Assembly: GCF_000758725.1 (NCBI RefSeq)
Contig: NZ_CP009428.1
Location: forward strand, 4,402,001-4,466,000
Source: Paenibacillus odorifer
GTDB lineage: Bacteria; Bacillota; Bacilli; Paenibacillales; Paenibacillaceae
Length of the DNA stretch: 64,000 bases
Reading direction: 5' to 3'
Below the pieces are notes generated by a model. That model made no database searches, was not told where the DNA came from, and was given only the letters and a program-made list of their open reading frames with translations. Below are positions 1-8,287 of this stretch, piece after piece; position 1 is the first letter of the stretch; every line of letters begins with the position of its first letter. A program made the position numbers and the translations under genes.

Positions 1-275
1 AGATCGAGTGCGGTATCGAAGTCGTCGCCCTTGACGACCAGTTCCACCTCAATCCCGTCGGTATTGGTTGCGTTGAACTCGGCTACCTTGTCCTTCACGA
101 AATCCGCATCATGACGGTCGCCGGTCCAGTAGCTGATTTTGGTCTTGTCCCCCGAGCCGCCTGTCTTCCCGTCTCCCTTACCTTCTGCAGCATTGCCGCC
201 GTTACCGTTGCCGCAGGCTGTCAGGCCAAGTGCCAGGACCAGGCTCAGAGATGTTATTAGCATACGCTTCATCAT
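1..275 (-). CDS. Family 1 sugar ABC transporter substrate-binding lipoprotein, N-terminal part
   Basis: Reading down from the ATG at 275 gives a signal peptide with a lipobox (LTACG), a Gly/Asn/Lys-rich spacer, then KISYWTGDRHD, a beginning typical of extracellular solute-binding family 1 proteins. The lipid-anchored protein should capture a sugar or oligosaccharide outside the membrane for an ABC importer. GGGGGA lies just upstream at about 282-288. A second ATG at 272 is possible. The C-terminal part lies beyond the window. It follows a YesN/YesM-type regulatory pair on the same strand, the usual arrangement for carbohydrate uptake loci in Paenibacillus. The sugar cannot be told from this fragment. 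Confidence 0.85.
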   Translation of the reverse strand, partial: MMKRMLITSLSLVLALGLTACGNGNGGNAAEGKGDGKTGGSGDKTKISYWTGDRHDADFVKDKVAEFNATNTDGIEVELVVKGDDFDTALD

Positions 276-403
276 TGGTAGTTCCCCCTTATATATCCCT
301 GCTGTATTCGCTTACAACCTGATTATAGACGGATTGGCGCATCCGGATAAGGCGGGTAAGCCCACTTTAAGGGCAGATTTCTGCAGAAGCTTTATACAGT
401 GAA

Positions 404-437
404 GGGAGGCCACCTCCGCCCTGCGGACATGCCTCCC
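404..437 (-). other. GC-rich hairpin between response regulator and binding protein
   Basis: GGGAGGC at 404-410 pairs with GCCTCCC at 431-437 around a 20-base loop. No T run follows on the minus strand, so it may be a processing or attenuation structure rather than a full terminator. Confidence 0.35.
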
Positions 438-447
438 CTGCGCATTT

Positions 448-2079
448 TTATTCTTTTCCAAGATAATGCAGTTTGAACTCGGACGGGGTCATTCCGGTAT
501 ATTTCTTAAACACCTCGCTGAAATAGCGCCTGTGCTCATACCCAAGATCCTGGGCGATCTCCTGAACCTGCCGTCCGCTGATCAGCATCGCCTTGGCCTT
601 CTCCATCTTCTCGTGCATCACATACTGCTGAAACGAAATCCCCTGCACCTTCTTGAACAGGTTGGAGAAATACCCCTGGCTGAGGTTAATCTGCTTCGCT
701 ACCTGCTCCAGCGACAGTCCCGTATCCAGATGGCTATCGATATAAGCGGCGGCCTGGCGGATAATCCGCGTGGACTCCAGGGAACGGGTCTCTGTAACCA
801 GCGCACAGGCCTCCCGGCACAGCCCGGACAGCAGGTCCCGGATATCCTGCAGGGAAGGATGCACCTGGTTCTTCATGACGGCAATCCTGCGCTCCAGCGG
901 CTCCACCTGCCCGTAGGGGAACTGCTCCAGCAGGACCCGGCAGATCCTGTAGCCCAGCTCATAGCCGACGCTTTCCACATAACGCGGCTCAGGCAAAAGC
1001 CCGCTGTCCAGCAGCTCCGCGAATAGCTGATCGAGCATCTGCAGGCTTTTGGCAGAATTGCCAGAACGCAGGGCGAACAGCAGCTCCTGCTCGGCGGCGG
1101 CGGAGTAGCTGTGAAGTGCGAGCGGTTTATTCTCGATATTGCTGTAAATATAGACCCCGTTGCCTCCGGTGTAGAAATGATAACCCAGCGCGCTAATCGC
1201 CTGCCTGTACGCTGCGCTCAGCTCCTGAATCGCCGCTGCGCCCAGCCCCACGCCAATGGAAAGCGTATGCCGGGAGAACCGGCTTACATTCGTGCAGCAG
1301 GCCTCCGTAACCAGCGCGGCCGTATCCGGGTCCGAGCCGTTCATGATGCAGACATACCGGTCTGTCGCCTCCCGGATGATGACGCCGCGGGTCCAGGCGG
1401 AAATCGTCTCTTCGAGAATATTGTGCAGGCTGAACCGCAGCAGCTCGACCTCCTGCACAGGCTGGCCGCTCAGTTTCTCCGTGAAATGATCGATTTCGGC
1501 GACAAACACGAAGAAATCATGCTGGTCCAGAGGGATATCGAGATAGGCCCAGCGGGAACGTGCATCCGATTCTGTCGTCTGGTGGTGCAGCAGGAAGATG
1601 AGATATTCCTGGCGGAGAATAGGCAGACTTTCTCTGATTTTGGCCTCCATCACAGCAAGTCTGGTGGTCTCCTGACGCTCCTCCCGGCACAACTCCCTGG
1701 CCTTCAGCACAGCCTGCATAATCTCGTCCAGCGAAAAGGGCTTCTTGACGAAATCAAGCGCCCCTAGTCGGATGGCTTCCTGGGCATAAGAGAACTCCGA
1801 GTAGGCGCTGAGGATAATAATCTTGCAGTCCGGAAGCACCTCCAGAATCGCCCGGGTCATCTGCAGGCCGTCCATTCTTGGCATTCGGATATCCGTCAGC
1901 ACAATGTCCGGCCGGGTCTCGCGGATAATCTGCAGCCCCGCATCACCGTCAAGCGCCGTACCGACGACCTCAATACCGTGCTCCTGCCACGGCGGCTTGC
2001 GCGAGACCATCTCCACCACACTTTTAATATCGTCGATTACACATAACTTGAACCTTTCCTGCTCCAGCTCCCAGTCCAT
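448..2079 (-). CDS. YesN-type response regulator, REC plus AraC HTH
   Basis: This 543-residue protein has an N-terminal receiver domain (about residues 10-130) with the acidic pair in VIDD, the phospho-acceptor Asp in VLTDIRMPRMDG and the conserved Lys in VKKPF. A long middle region follows, and an AraC/XylS double helix-turn-helix sits at about 440-540 (SLEQVAKQINLSQGYFSNLF, then DLGYEHRRYFSEVFKKYTG). Proteins of this build activate neighbouring sugar transporter operons. It starts 3 bases after the kinase gene at 2083, so the two are probably co-translated, and the lipoprotein gene at 275 is the likely target. The DNA is notably GC-rich compared with the window beyond 4 kb. Confidence 0.93.
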   Translation of the reverse strand: MDWELEQERFKLCVIDDIKSVVEMVSRKPPWQEHGIEVVGTALDGDAGLQIIRETRPDIVLTDIRMPRMDGLQMTRAILEVLPDCKIIILSAYSEFSYAQEAIRLGALDFVKKPFSLDEIMQAVLKARELCREERQETTRLAVMEAKIRESLPILRQEYLIFLLHHQTTESDARSRWAYLDIPLDQHDFFVFVAEIDHFTEKLSGQPVQEVELLRFSLHNILEETISAWTRGVIIREATDRYVCIMNGSDPDTAALVTEACCTNVSRFSRHTLSIGVGLGAAAIQELSAAYRQAISALGYHFYTGGNGVYIYSNIENKPLALHSYSAAAEQELLFALRSGNSAKSLQMLDQLFAELLDSGLLPEPRYVESVGYELGYRICRVLLEQFPYGQVEPLERRIAVMKNQVHPSLQDIRDLLSGLCREACALVTETRSLESTRIIRQAAAYIDSHLDTGLSLEQVAKQINLSQGYFSNLFKKVQGISFQQYVMHEKMEKAKAMLISGRQVQEIAQDLGYEHRRYFSEVFKKYTGMTPSEFKLHYLGKE

Positions 2080-2082
2080 CCT

Positions 2083-3891
2083 TCATCTCTCCTCCCCTAA
2101 CGGAATCCACAGATCTGTCCGTGATCCCTTACATGGTTCGCCGCCAACGTCCATACGTGCTTCGGCCCCGTAATACAGCGCCAGCCGATGCCTGATGTTG
2201 AACAGGGCATAACCTTTCCTCGACTGCGGAGCCCTGACCATCCCCTGCTTGACCCGTGCAGCATCAAGACCCCGCCCGTTGTCGGTAATGCAAATATGCA
2301 GCAGTTCCTGCTCCCGGCTGACCGTGATGTCGATCCGGCCGCCGGCGGTCCGGTCGCTGAACCCGTGCTGAATGCTGTTCTCCACCACCGGCTGCAGGAT
2401 AATCTTGGGCAGCAGGCAGGACAGCAGGGCCTCGTCCTCAACAGTCACCGTGTATTCAAACAACCCTTCATAGCATTTCTGCTGAATGGCGAAATACTGC
2501 TGCATGTGGGACAGCTCATCCTCAAGGGGAATCAGATCCTTGCCGCCGCTGAGCCCGATCTGAAACATCTGCGACAACGACAGGATCATCTCATTCACAT
2601 CATCATTCTCGCCCATGACCGATTTGCAATAAATGGTATTCAGAGTATTGTACAGAAAGTGCGGCTCCATCTGCGCCGTAAGTGCGCGGATCTCTGCATG
2701 ACGCTTGTCCTCCTCCTTGGCCTTCACATCTGCAATCAGCACCTTAATCTCCGACATCATCCGGTTGAACTGATAGCCGACCTGGGCAACCTCATCCTCA
2801 TAACGGCTCTCATAAACTACGCTTAGCTGGTTCTCCTCGACTCTGCGCATCAGCCGCCGCAGCTTGAACAGCGGCTTAAGCAGCACAGACGTCAGCTGAT
2901 TGGAGATCAGCCAGGTGGCCAGCAGGAAGAATGCGATGACATAGAGGGTGATGCGCTGCACCCGCTGCAGCTTGCCCAGCAGCTGGTCCCTCGACTGCAT
3001 GCCGGAGATGATCCAGTCCGGCGATGCCGCTGAGCCTGTATAATTAACCAGATACTCCTTCCCGCCATAGCTGTAGTTGTAATCCTTGGGACCGGCTGCT
3101 GTCCCGGCTCCGGCAAGCATCGGCTTCCAGGGGAACCTGCCTTGGAAGGGCCAGTGGGACTCCACCACCGCCTCGCCTTCCCCGCTCACCAGGTAATAAT
3201 CCCATCCCGCTTGTTGTCCCCCTTTATTCAGCAGCTCATTTATCCGGCTCTCCCTGATATTGACCACAATAAATACATTGCTGATCGGTGTGTAAGGGTA
3301 TTCATAAATTCCCCGGACCACGAAGGAGACCACCCGCTGGCTGCCCGTGAATAACCGGTCATAATGTCCTTTGGCCCAGTAGCCGCCCGGCTTCCCCTTG
3401 CTCAGACCATATAATTCCGAGTCGTAGAATGAATGGTCCTGCGCCCGGGTCTGCGTAGTGGAATAGAAATCGCCTATCGGGGTAACGATCAGTACATTCT
3501 CAATGATCGGCTGATTGAACGTTGCCTGGGAGAGCACATATTGCAGATCCGACAGATGCACATAGTAATTCGACACATCATGGCTGAACACATCGAGCAT
3601 CATCTTGCGGTACGCATCGCTCAGCATCAGGGACTGCACGGACAGCGCCACATCATTCAGGCGGGAATCCAGCAGCTGTGCCGTCTTGCTTACGGTCTCC
3701 TGGCTGCCCGCGTAGGCATTGTCCTCGATCTCCTGCGCGGCAATCCAATACGAGAAGCTGCCCATTGCACTGATGGACAGCGTGATCAGCACGATGAACG
3801 AGAACAGAATTCTCTGCTTGATGGATATCCGGTAATACCTGCTGACGATCTGCCGCCGGATCTGTCGGCCATAGGCTGTGAATTTATTCAT
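2083..3891 (-). CDS. YesM-type sensor histidine kinase
   Basis: A membrane sensor kinase of about 602 residues, starting at the ATG at 3891. That start has a good AGAAGGGGGAA site directly upstream; a longer frame reaching 3981 reads through repetitive DNA and has none. One membrane segment lies near the N-terminus (ILFSFIVLITLSISAMGSF), followed by a large extracytoplasmic region, a second segment (ITLYVIAFFLLATWLI), a HAMP linker, the YesM-type kinase motif QMEPHFLYNTLN with the phospho-accepting His, and an ATPase domain with DNGRGLD. It should phosphorylate the adjacent AraC-type regulator in response to an extracellular sugar or binding protein. Confidence 0.92.
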   Translation of the reverse strand: MNKFTAYGRQIRRQIVSRYYRISIKQRILFSFIVLITLSISAMGSFSYWIAAQEIEDNAYAGSQETVSKTAQLLDSRLNDVALSVQSLMLSDAYRKMMLDVFSHDVSNYYVHLSDLQYVLSQATFNQPIIENVLIVTPIGDFYSTTQTRAQDHSFYDSELYGLSKGKPGGYWAKGHYDRLFTGSQRVVSFVVRGIYEYPYTPISNVFIVVNIRESRINELLNKGGQQAGWDYYLVSGEGEAVVESHWPFQGRFPWKPMLAGAGTAAGPKDYNYSYGGKEYLVNYTGSAASPDWIISGMQSRDQLLGKLQRVQRITLYVIAFFLLATWLISNQLTSVLLKPLFKLRRLMRRVEENQLSVVYESRYEDEVAQVGYQFNRMMSEIKVLIADVKAKEEDKRHAEIRALTAQMEPHFLYNTLNTIYCKSVMGENDDVNEMILSLSQMFQIGLSGGKDLIPLEDELSHMQQYFAIQQKCYEGLFEYTVTVEDEALLSCLLPKIILQPVVENSIQHGFSDRTAGGRIDITVSREQELLHICITDNGRGLDAARVKQGMVRAPQSRKGYALFNIRHRLALYYGAEARMDVGGEPCKGSRTDLWIPLGEER

Positions 3892-3910
3892 AGTTCCCCC
3901 TTCTTGAGCA

Positions 3911-3940
3911 TGTGTTTGTATGTTTGTATGTTTGTATGTT
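3911..3940. repeat. Short tandem repeat upstream of the yesM-like gene
   Basis: TGTTTGTA is repeated about three and a half times in a row, 20-50 bases upstream of the kinase start. It may lie in the promoter or leader, where a change of copy number would change spacing. Confidence 0.7.
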
Positions 3941-4081
3941 CTTGTCACTTGTACCATACGGCTGCTCCAGCCCGGCGTCAAGACAGGGCATGACTATTTA
4001 GCTGATTCTGTCCCTTATTATCAATAGGCAGGGGGCCTCCGCTTAACATGGTGCGGATTCATTAATCATGGCTCAGGTTGA

Positions 4082-4384
4082 CGGGAAGCTACGCGATTAA
4101 GTAATTATGCTTGTGACGGTCAGTCCATTCCGTTTGATGCCTTTCTGCGGCAAATGTTGAACGATCCAACAGTAGCAGAGCTCACTGATTTTGTTGCCTC
4201 ATACGTAAAAAATAATACAATTAGCCAAACTGACGGTTTCAAGGGCGATTCTATGAAGCATGAAACAGAGATGGGGGGAACGTTGAGCGAAGTCCTGCCC
4301 CAACTGAATACTGGCGGCAACGCAGTGTTCACTTATTATGGCGGCAAGCAATCTGGTCCGCTTCATGTGGTATTCCATGTATAG
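4082..4384 (+). pseudogene. Unrecognised protein fragment
   Basis: A frame is open from 4082 to the stop at 4384. From the ATG at 4154 it would read 76 residues ending in GGKQSGPLHVVFHV. There is no convincing ribosome binding site, and the frame also continues sensibly upstream of that ATG (SNYACDGQSIPFDAF), so this looks like the C-terminal end of a decayed gene. I do not recognise the family. It lies beside other gene relics. Confidence 0.35.
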
Positions 4385-4429
4385 GTCTGGGGACAATAAA
4401 CTGCTTCCATTTGCTGCTTCGACACCTGG

Positions 4430-4830
4430 ATGAATAAGGGCTGGGACCAGTTGTTGGCATTACGATTGCGGATGTAGAGCACTATTGAGACCAGGAACAT
4501 TGACGGATTGATCGAACGACTGGCTGACGACTATGCGGCCCGTCTTCTGGATACCGGACATCGTCAATTTCAGCTAATCGGCTACTGTTTGGGAGGACTG
4601 ATCGCGGTTGAAACAGCTGGTCGTTTGTTGGAGGCAGGGACTGGAGGTTGTAGACTTGGTGCTGGTAGACAGCCATCCTGTTTTTCATTCCATTGAAGAT
4701 GAATTAGCAATGGAAGCGCTATTAGTACCGAACCTTAATATTTCACTGGAGCAGACCGGTTTTGTCGGAGTTGCCTCGGGACAACTTATTCGCGACCTAC
4801 AGACAGTTTTTCTGTGAAAATAAGGGGAAC
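4430..4830 (+). pseudogene. Relic of an NRPS-type thioesterase domain
   Basis: Pieces in different frames together read like a type I thioesterase. One is GLIERLADDYAARLLDTGH followed by FQLIGYCLGGLIAVETAGRL. After a frameshift near 4635-4655 comes VVDLVLVDSHPVFHS. Earlier bases (GITIADVEHY, then a stop) fit the same domain. The nucleophile motif is GYCLGG, with Cys in place of the usual Ser, as in some siderophore-type synthetase thioesterases. At least one frameshift and one stop break it, and no other synthetase domain is present. It is the dead end of a lost peptide synthetase gene. Confidence 0.6.
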
Positions 4831-4907
4831 TAGACGAATGGACGAATTTTAGTTTTTGGAGTCGGCCTTCTAAGTAAGCTTCTTTGTTTTTCAGCATGCT
4901 ATAGGCT

Positions 4908-5111
4908 ATGACCAGTAGGGTTCGTGCCATAGCAATTGGCGTTAGCATGAAAGAAGTACAAGAATGGCTAGGTCACAGTGTCTATTCCACCACAGCCAAC
5001 ATCTATGCTCACTTGGAATTCAGTTTTAAGGTCACTTCCGCAAACCGAATGAATGAAGTAATAAAAATAAAAATAGTCCACCAGATTTTTAATCTATTGA
5101 ACTGCTCTTAG
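4908..5111 (+). pseudogene. C-terminal relic of a tyrosine recombinase (integrase)
   Basis: The frame contains GVSMKEVQEWLGHSVYSTTANIYAHL in essence, which is the end of phage/ICE-type tyrosine recombinases: the conserved LGH box and the catalytic Tyr in NIYAHL. The catalytic Arg and the N-terminal DNA-binding part are missing, and a stop at 4902-4904 closes the frame just before the ATG at 4908. It ends a few bases before a tRNA-Leu 3' fragment, the usual position of an integrase beside its own attachment site. Confidence 0.75.
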
Positions 5112-5114
5112 TAA

Positions 5115-5165
5115 AGGGCGAGAGGACTCGAACCTCCACGGTTTCCCACTCGATTTTGAGTCGCG
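5115..5165 (-). other. tRNA-Leu(CAA) 3' fragment, probable att site
   Basis: On the minus strand the sequence reads as the 3' half of a leucine tRNA: anticodon loop CTCAAAA with the 3' anticodon strand TCGAG, a short variable arm, then the T-arm GGAGGTTCGAGTCCTCT and an acceptor-like CGCCC. The 5' half (acceptor, D arm) is absent, so it is not a working tRNA. Integrative elements that insert into tRNA genes leave such copies at one end, and an integrase relic abuts it. Confidence 0.65.
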
Positions 5166-5213
5166 ACTGCTATTGAGAAGATAGCAGAAATTAAGTCCAA
5201 GAAGAGGAGTTTA

Positions 5214-5260
5214 AAGACCGCTAAAAATCCTTGTAGAATCAAGGTTTTTAGCGGTCTTTC
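5214..5260. terminator. Long inverted repeat, terminator-like
   Basis: AAAGACCGCTAAAAATCCTTG at 5214-5234 pairs with 5241-5260 almost perfectly (one bulged base) across a 6-base loop. A-rich and T-rich flanks would allow termination in either direction. It lies inside the mobile-DNA remnant, and 5261-5406 beyond it shows no gene I can support. Confidence 0.55.
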
Positions 5261-5406
5261 TGGTCTTTTCCAAGCCCGTAAGGGTTCCCGGCATCTGGGC
5301 AAAATGAAGCTTTTTGGGACGTTGGAGAGAACTCGGGAAGAACTCAGAAAGAACAACAACAGAACGGCCCGCTCCCTACCATTGACAAAATAATGAAGCA
5401 TCTGCG

Positions 5407-6262
5407 TAGGGCGTATCTGAAAACTATCATTGAGTCAATTTAAAAATGGAAGCTATGTATATAAACGCGAGGAATGACTTAGTCAACTTATCGTAACGAG
5501 TGGCCACACGGCGAAAGTGTTTGATTTTATTGAAAAAGCATTGAACCAAGTGGAGTTCTTTCTACCGATACCAATCGACCTTCCATGGATGTTGACTATT
5601 CGTTTTAGGCGGAATGGTGTAAGTGGCCTGTTTAGTCGTAATCCAGTTCCGAATCGCTTCTGAGCCATAGGCTTTGTCGCCAAGAATGTGACTTCCAATA
5701 ATATCTAACTCCTGAAGCAATTCAATCGCTGGAAAAGAATAACTTGACCACCCGTCAGTAGAAAAGCTAGAGGGTTGCCTAATCCATCGACCATGGCATG
5801 AAGTTTGGTCGTCTTGCCGCCACGACTGACGCCGATGTGTTGGTTTACTTCGTGTCCATCTGCGTTTTTTTTTGCACCGGCACTGTGTCGGTGGGCTTTG
5901 ACCGATGTAGAATCGATGCTCAAGTTTTTAAAATCGGGTTCGATGTGAAGGGCTTGGAAGATGGCGATAAGGAGTCCGGAGTCTCTCCATTTGCAGAAAC
6001 GACTGTAGGCCGTTTTCCATGAACCATAACGTTCTTCCGGCAAGTCTCGCCATGCCGCACCACTTCGGGCAATCAAGGAAAGGCGTTAAACATCGTACGA
6101 TTGCTTAATTTCGACGGTCTTCCTGTTTGATAGGGGGAACATGTCCTTTATTTGTTCCCACTGTTCATCGGTTATTTCGTACCGTCTTGGAATCATGCTT
6201 GTTTCTCCATTCGTTTTTCTCATATCATACCATAGGATTCTTTAGTTTTCAGACACGACCTA
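5407..6262. mobile_element. Degenerate IS5-family insertion sequence
   Basis: The ends are inverted copies of each other: GGGCGTATCTGAAAACTA from 5409 and, on the other strand, GGTCGTGTCTGAAAACTA from 6260. Each end is flanked by TA (5407-5408 and 6261-6262), consistent with a TA target duplication. The interior encodes one broken IS5-family transposase. The right end cuts a ParA gene after about 29 codons. Confidence 0.8.
5427..6196 (-). pseudogene. IS5-family transposase, broken
   Basis: The reading begins at 6196 with MIPRRYEITDEQWEQIKDMF (the DUF4096-type N-terminus), hits a frameshift and stop near 6085-6090, and resumes with SGAAWRDLPEERYGSWKTAY. The catalytic part contains LSIDSTSVKAHRHSAGAKK and VSRGGKTTKLHAMVDGLGNP. 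A base deletion near 5735 shifts frame before LGDKAYGSEAIRNWI, and a TAG interrupts the C-terminal part (VDWYR, stop, then KELHLVQCFFNKIKHFRR). The order and motifs match an IS427-group IS5 transposase of about 250 residues. With these lesions it cannot make active enzyme from a single frame. Confidence 0.85.
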
Positions 6263-6351
6263 GATAAAGCGTAAGCAAGATTGTATGCAGTGGTCGTTTT
6301 GCCTGTACCGCCTTTCTGATTGGCAATGGTAATAACCGTCGTTTTGGACAT
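6263..6351 (-). pseudogene. ParA/Soj-family ATPase, 5' fragment
   Basis: From the ATG at 6351, behind a GGAGGGG site, the frame reads MSKTTVITIANQKGGTGKTTTA and onward for about 29 codons. This is the N-terminus of a ParA-type ATPase with its deviant Walker A box. It stops at the IS right end, and no remainder is found on the far side of the IS. ParA genes belong to plasmid or chromosome partition modules, so a lost plasmid-like or integrative element is possible. Confidence 0.8.
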
Positions 6352-6417
6352 TTCAATCCCCTCCCTGAAAACAGTAGGCTATTAAAATGAGTAAAAAAGA
6401 TTTTATATCGTTCTCCT

Positions 6418-7080
6418 TTAACTGTTTCGCTTCTCTTCAAAGTCAGTCAAAACTGGCTCGGGAAGTTTGCGTTTCAAATGTGCCAGTATATGCTCAAAGC
6501 AATATACCAATGATTCGCGGTTTAAGTTCGGTATCCGTCCTAGCAACTCCCACTCGGCATTAGTCAGATTCTCTTTACACTTCAGGCATTTATGGTTTGA
6601 AACCGCAAATGATTGTATTGGAGCGGCTCCATCCTCCACTCCTGTAGGTGGTCCACTCTGTTGTAAATGTGCAAGCGCTGGGTTCCCTGCCCAGTCCTCA
6701 AGCTTGTAGGGGGCGAGATCCTTCCATCCCATCTCATAAGTATCAATCGCGTCGATGAAAGTTTCATTGACTGCCTGATCGACCGCTGTACGTATTAACT
6801 TGGGCTCGGCAGCAGGATCTCCATTCATAATCGATACTCCGTAGCCATCACGAGTATAGGGTCCAATACGGATCTGTACGATCGCCTTTACATAGCGATG
6901 TGGCACACTAATATCCAGCTACTTAATCTCCTTATCCCACTCACTGCCTGTTGCAGTCTCAATTCGATCTGTATAGACCTGATTGGGGATATAAACTCCC
7001 TTCTTATCTTTTCGGTGTGTTACTGTCCCTTCCGGAAAGCGCTGCTTCAGCGAAGCTATGATCTCCTGATAGTTATCCAT
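6418..7080 (-). pseudogene. Possible Rad52-like protein gene with an in-frame amber codon
   Basis: From ATG 7080 the frame reads MDNYQEIIASLKQRFPEG and continues without shift to 6418, except for a TAG at codon 54 (6919-6921). The sequence KEIK-stop-LDISVPHRYVKA suggests a one-base GAG to TAG change. The core (YVKAIVQIRIGPYTRDGYG, then a helix-rich stretch ending YEMGWKDLAPY) resembles Rad52/Sak-type single-strand annealing proteins, and the C-terminus has a CxxC...CxxH set that could bind zinc. The family call is an inference from pattern only. It shares strand and neighbourhood with the ParA fragment, as in plasmid or phage-like DNA. From the ATG at 6906 a 162-residue piece could still be made, without a clear ribosome binding site. 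Confidence 0.5.
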
Positions 7081-7143
7081 CCTCTCATACCTTTCTATTA
7101 GTCATATTTTTTCATGATTTTAGAAAATCGTTCATAAACCTGG

Positions 7144-7680
7144 ATGGCCATGTTTACTTCTATCCTACATAGTGACTTACTTGCTACCATGGAAGAAGTA
7201 TATAATCCTTGCAGGTTTGATTGCTCCGAACCAATTCTTGAACCGCAAAATGCGGAATACGGAGCATATATCTTTACCTTAAATGCGCTGGCCATTAGAT
7301 TCCGGGTGGCTAAAATCACACCCACTAAAGTCGGGCAATTTGTGACACTATGGGAGCGAATTGGAGATCATCCCATCCAACCCTATGACATCTCAGATCC
7401 TGCTGATCTCTTCGTTATAAGTACACGAAATGGGAATCACTTTGGCCAATTTATTTTTCCAAAAGCTGTACTAGGAGAACAAGATATTCTATCTGCTAAA
7501 GGTGAAGGTGGAAAAAGAGCTTTTCGAGTCTACCCGCCTTGGGACAATCCCACGAGTCGCCAAGCTCAAAAAACGCAAACATGGCAGTCGGAATATTTCT
7601 TGGATATCCCTGTAAATAAACCCGTAGACTACCTTCGTGCACAAGCACTTTACGGTTTACCTGTAAATCTTACGGTCTGA
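7144..7680 (+). CDS. MepB-family protein
   Basis: This 178-residue protein carries the MepB signature: RFRVAKITPTKVGQFVTLWER, followed by DLFVISTRNGNHFGQFIFPK and a tryptophan-rich end (TWQSEYFLDI). MepB is encoded with the MepA efflux pump in staphylococci, but its biochemical role is unknown to me. A stop at 7135-7137 fixes the frame start to the ATG at 7144 or 7150, and neither has a strong ribosome binding site. It is a lone gene that runs into the next one: its last 31 bases overlap the opposite-strand gene ending at 7650. Confidence 0.8.
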   Translation: MAMFTSILHSDLLATMEEVYNPCRFDCSEPILEPQNAEYGAYIFTLNALAIRFRVAKITPTKVGQFVTLWERIGDHPIQPYDISDPADLFVISTRNGNHFGQFIFPKAVLGEQDILSAKGEGGKRAFRVYPPWDNPTSRQAQKTQTWQSEYFLDIPVNKPVDYLRAQALYGLPVNLTV

Positions 7681-8180
7681 CCTATCTCCTCCACATGTTC
7701 CTTATCGCCCTGCAAAATAAAATAATAGTATACATCATCTCCTATTTTCACTGCTTCGGGATATTTAATTATAAGCGCCGCTTGATGATTCCATTCCTCT
7801 CCTTGGTCAGTAGAAGGCATTATCAACTTTGCCTTCTCTTCCTCTTTTAACCCCTCTAATGTCAGTTCAGTGATTTGCGGATTGGAGCCATATGGTTTCA
7901 GCTGATGGGAGGCAATGATTTCAGCTACTTCATCTATTGATTGTCCCTCTCCAGACATAGCGGATAATTGAAAAAAACCATCCTCCCCCTGACCCTTCTC
8001 ATCATCTGCTGAATCGACGACCCATTCCGTTGGATACTTCAAAGAGACTCCATAAGCATTGGAAGTAAAGGTTGCAAGCCCAGTTTGCGTAAGCAGCATA
8101 CCGATTACAGTACCTGCAAGTGCAATAACCACGATAACCAACACCCAAAGCCACCGTTTTTTGTATACATTTGTTTTCAC
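7650..8180 (-). CDS. Membrane-anchored protein of unknown function
   Basis: The GTG at 8180 is preceded by TAGGGGGATATC, a good ribosome binding site. The 176-residue product has one N-terminal membrane anchor (WLWVLVIVVIALAGTVIGML) followed by an extracytoplasmic domain starting YGVSLKYPTEWVV, a beta-rich beginning seen in many secreted PsbP-like or lipoprotein-type domains. I do not recognise a specific family. Its 3' end overlaps mepB convergently by 31 bases. Confidence 0.7.
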   Translation of the reverse strand: MKTNVYKKRWLWVLVIVVIALAGTVIGMLLTQTGLATFTSNAYGVSLKYPTEWVVDSADDEKGQGEDGFFQLSAMSGEGQSIDEVAEIIASHQLKPYGSNPQITELTLEGLKEEEKAKLIMPSTDQGEEWNHQAALIIKYPEAVKIGDDVYYYFILQGDKEHVEEIGQTVRFTGKP

Positions 8181-8242
8181 GATATCCCCCTAAATCAATA
8201 ATTAGTTGACATGTACAATATTAGGAAATAAGATATAGACAA

Positions 8243-8266
8243 ACATATGAGCAATCATTCATATGT
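8243..8266. promoter_or_regulatory. Inverted repeat, possible operator
   Basis: ACATATGA at 8243-8250 is mirrored by TCATATGT at 8259-8266, an exact 8-base inverted repeat ending 5 bases before the AAGGAGG of the next gene. It lies in the shared upstream region of two divergent genes. Confidence 0.45.
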
Positions 8267-8287
8267 ATTGGTAAGGAGGAAATCATA

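Noticed and set aside
5115..5165. Functional tRNA-Leu gene
   Set aside because: The 5' half with acceptor and D arm is missing, so only a 3' fragment remains.
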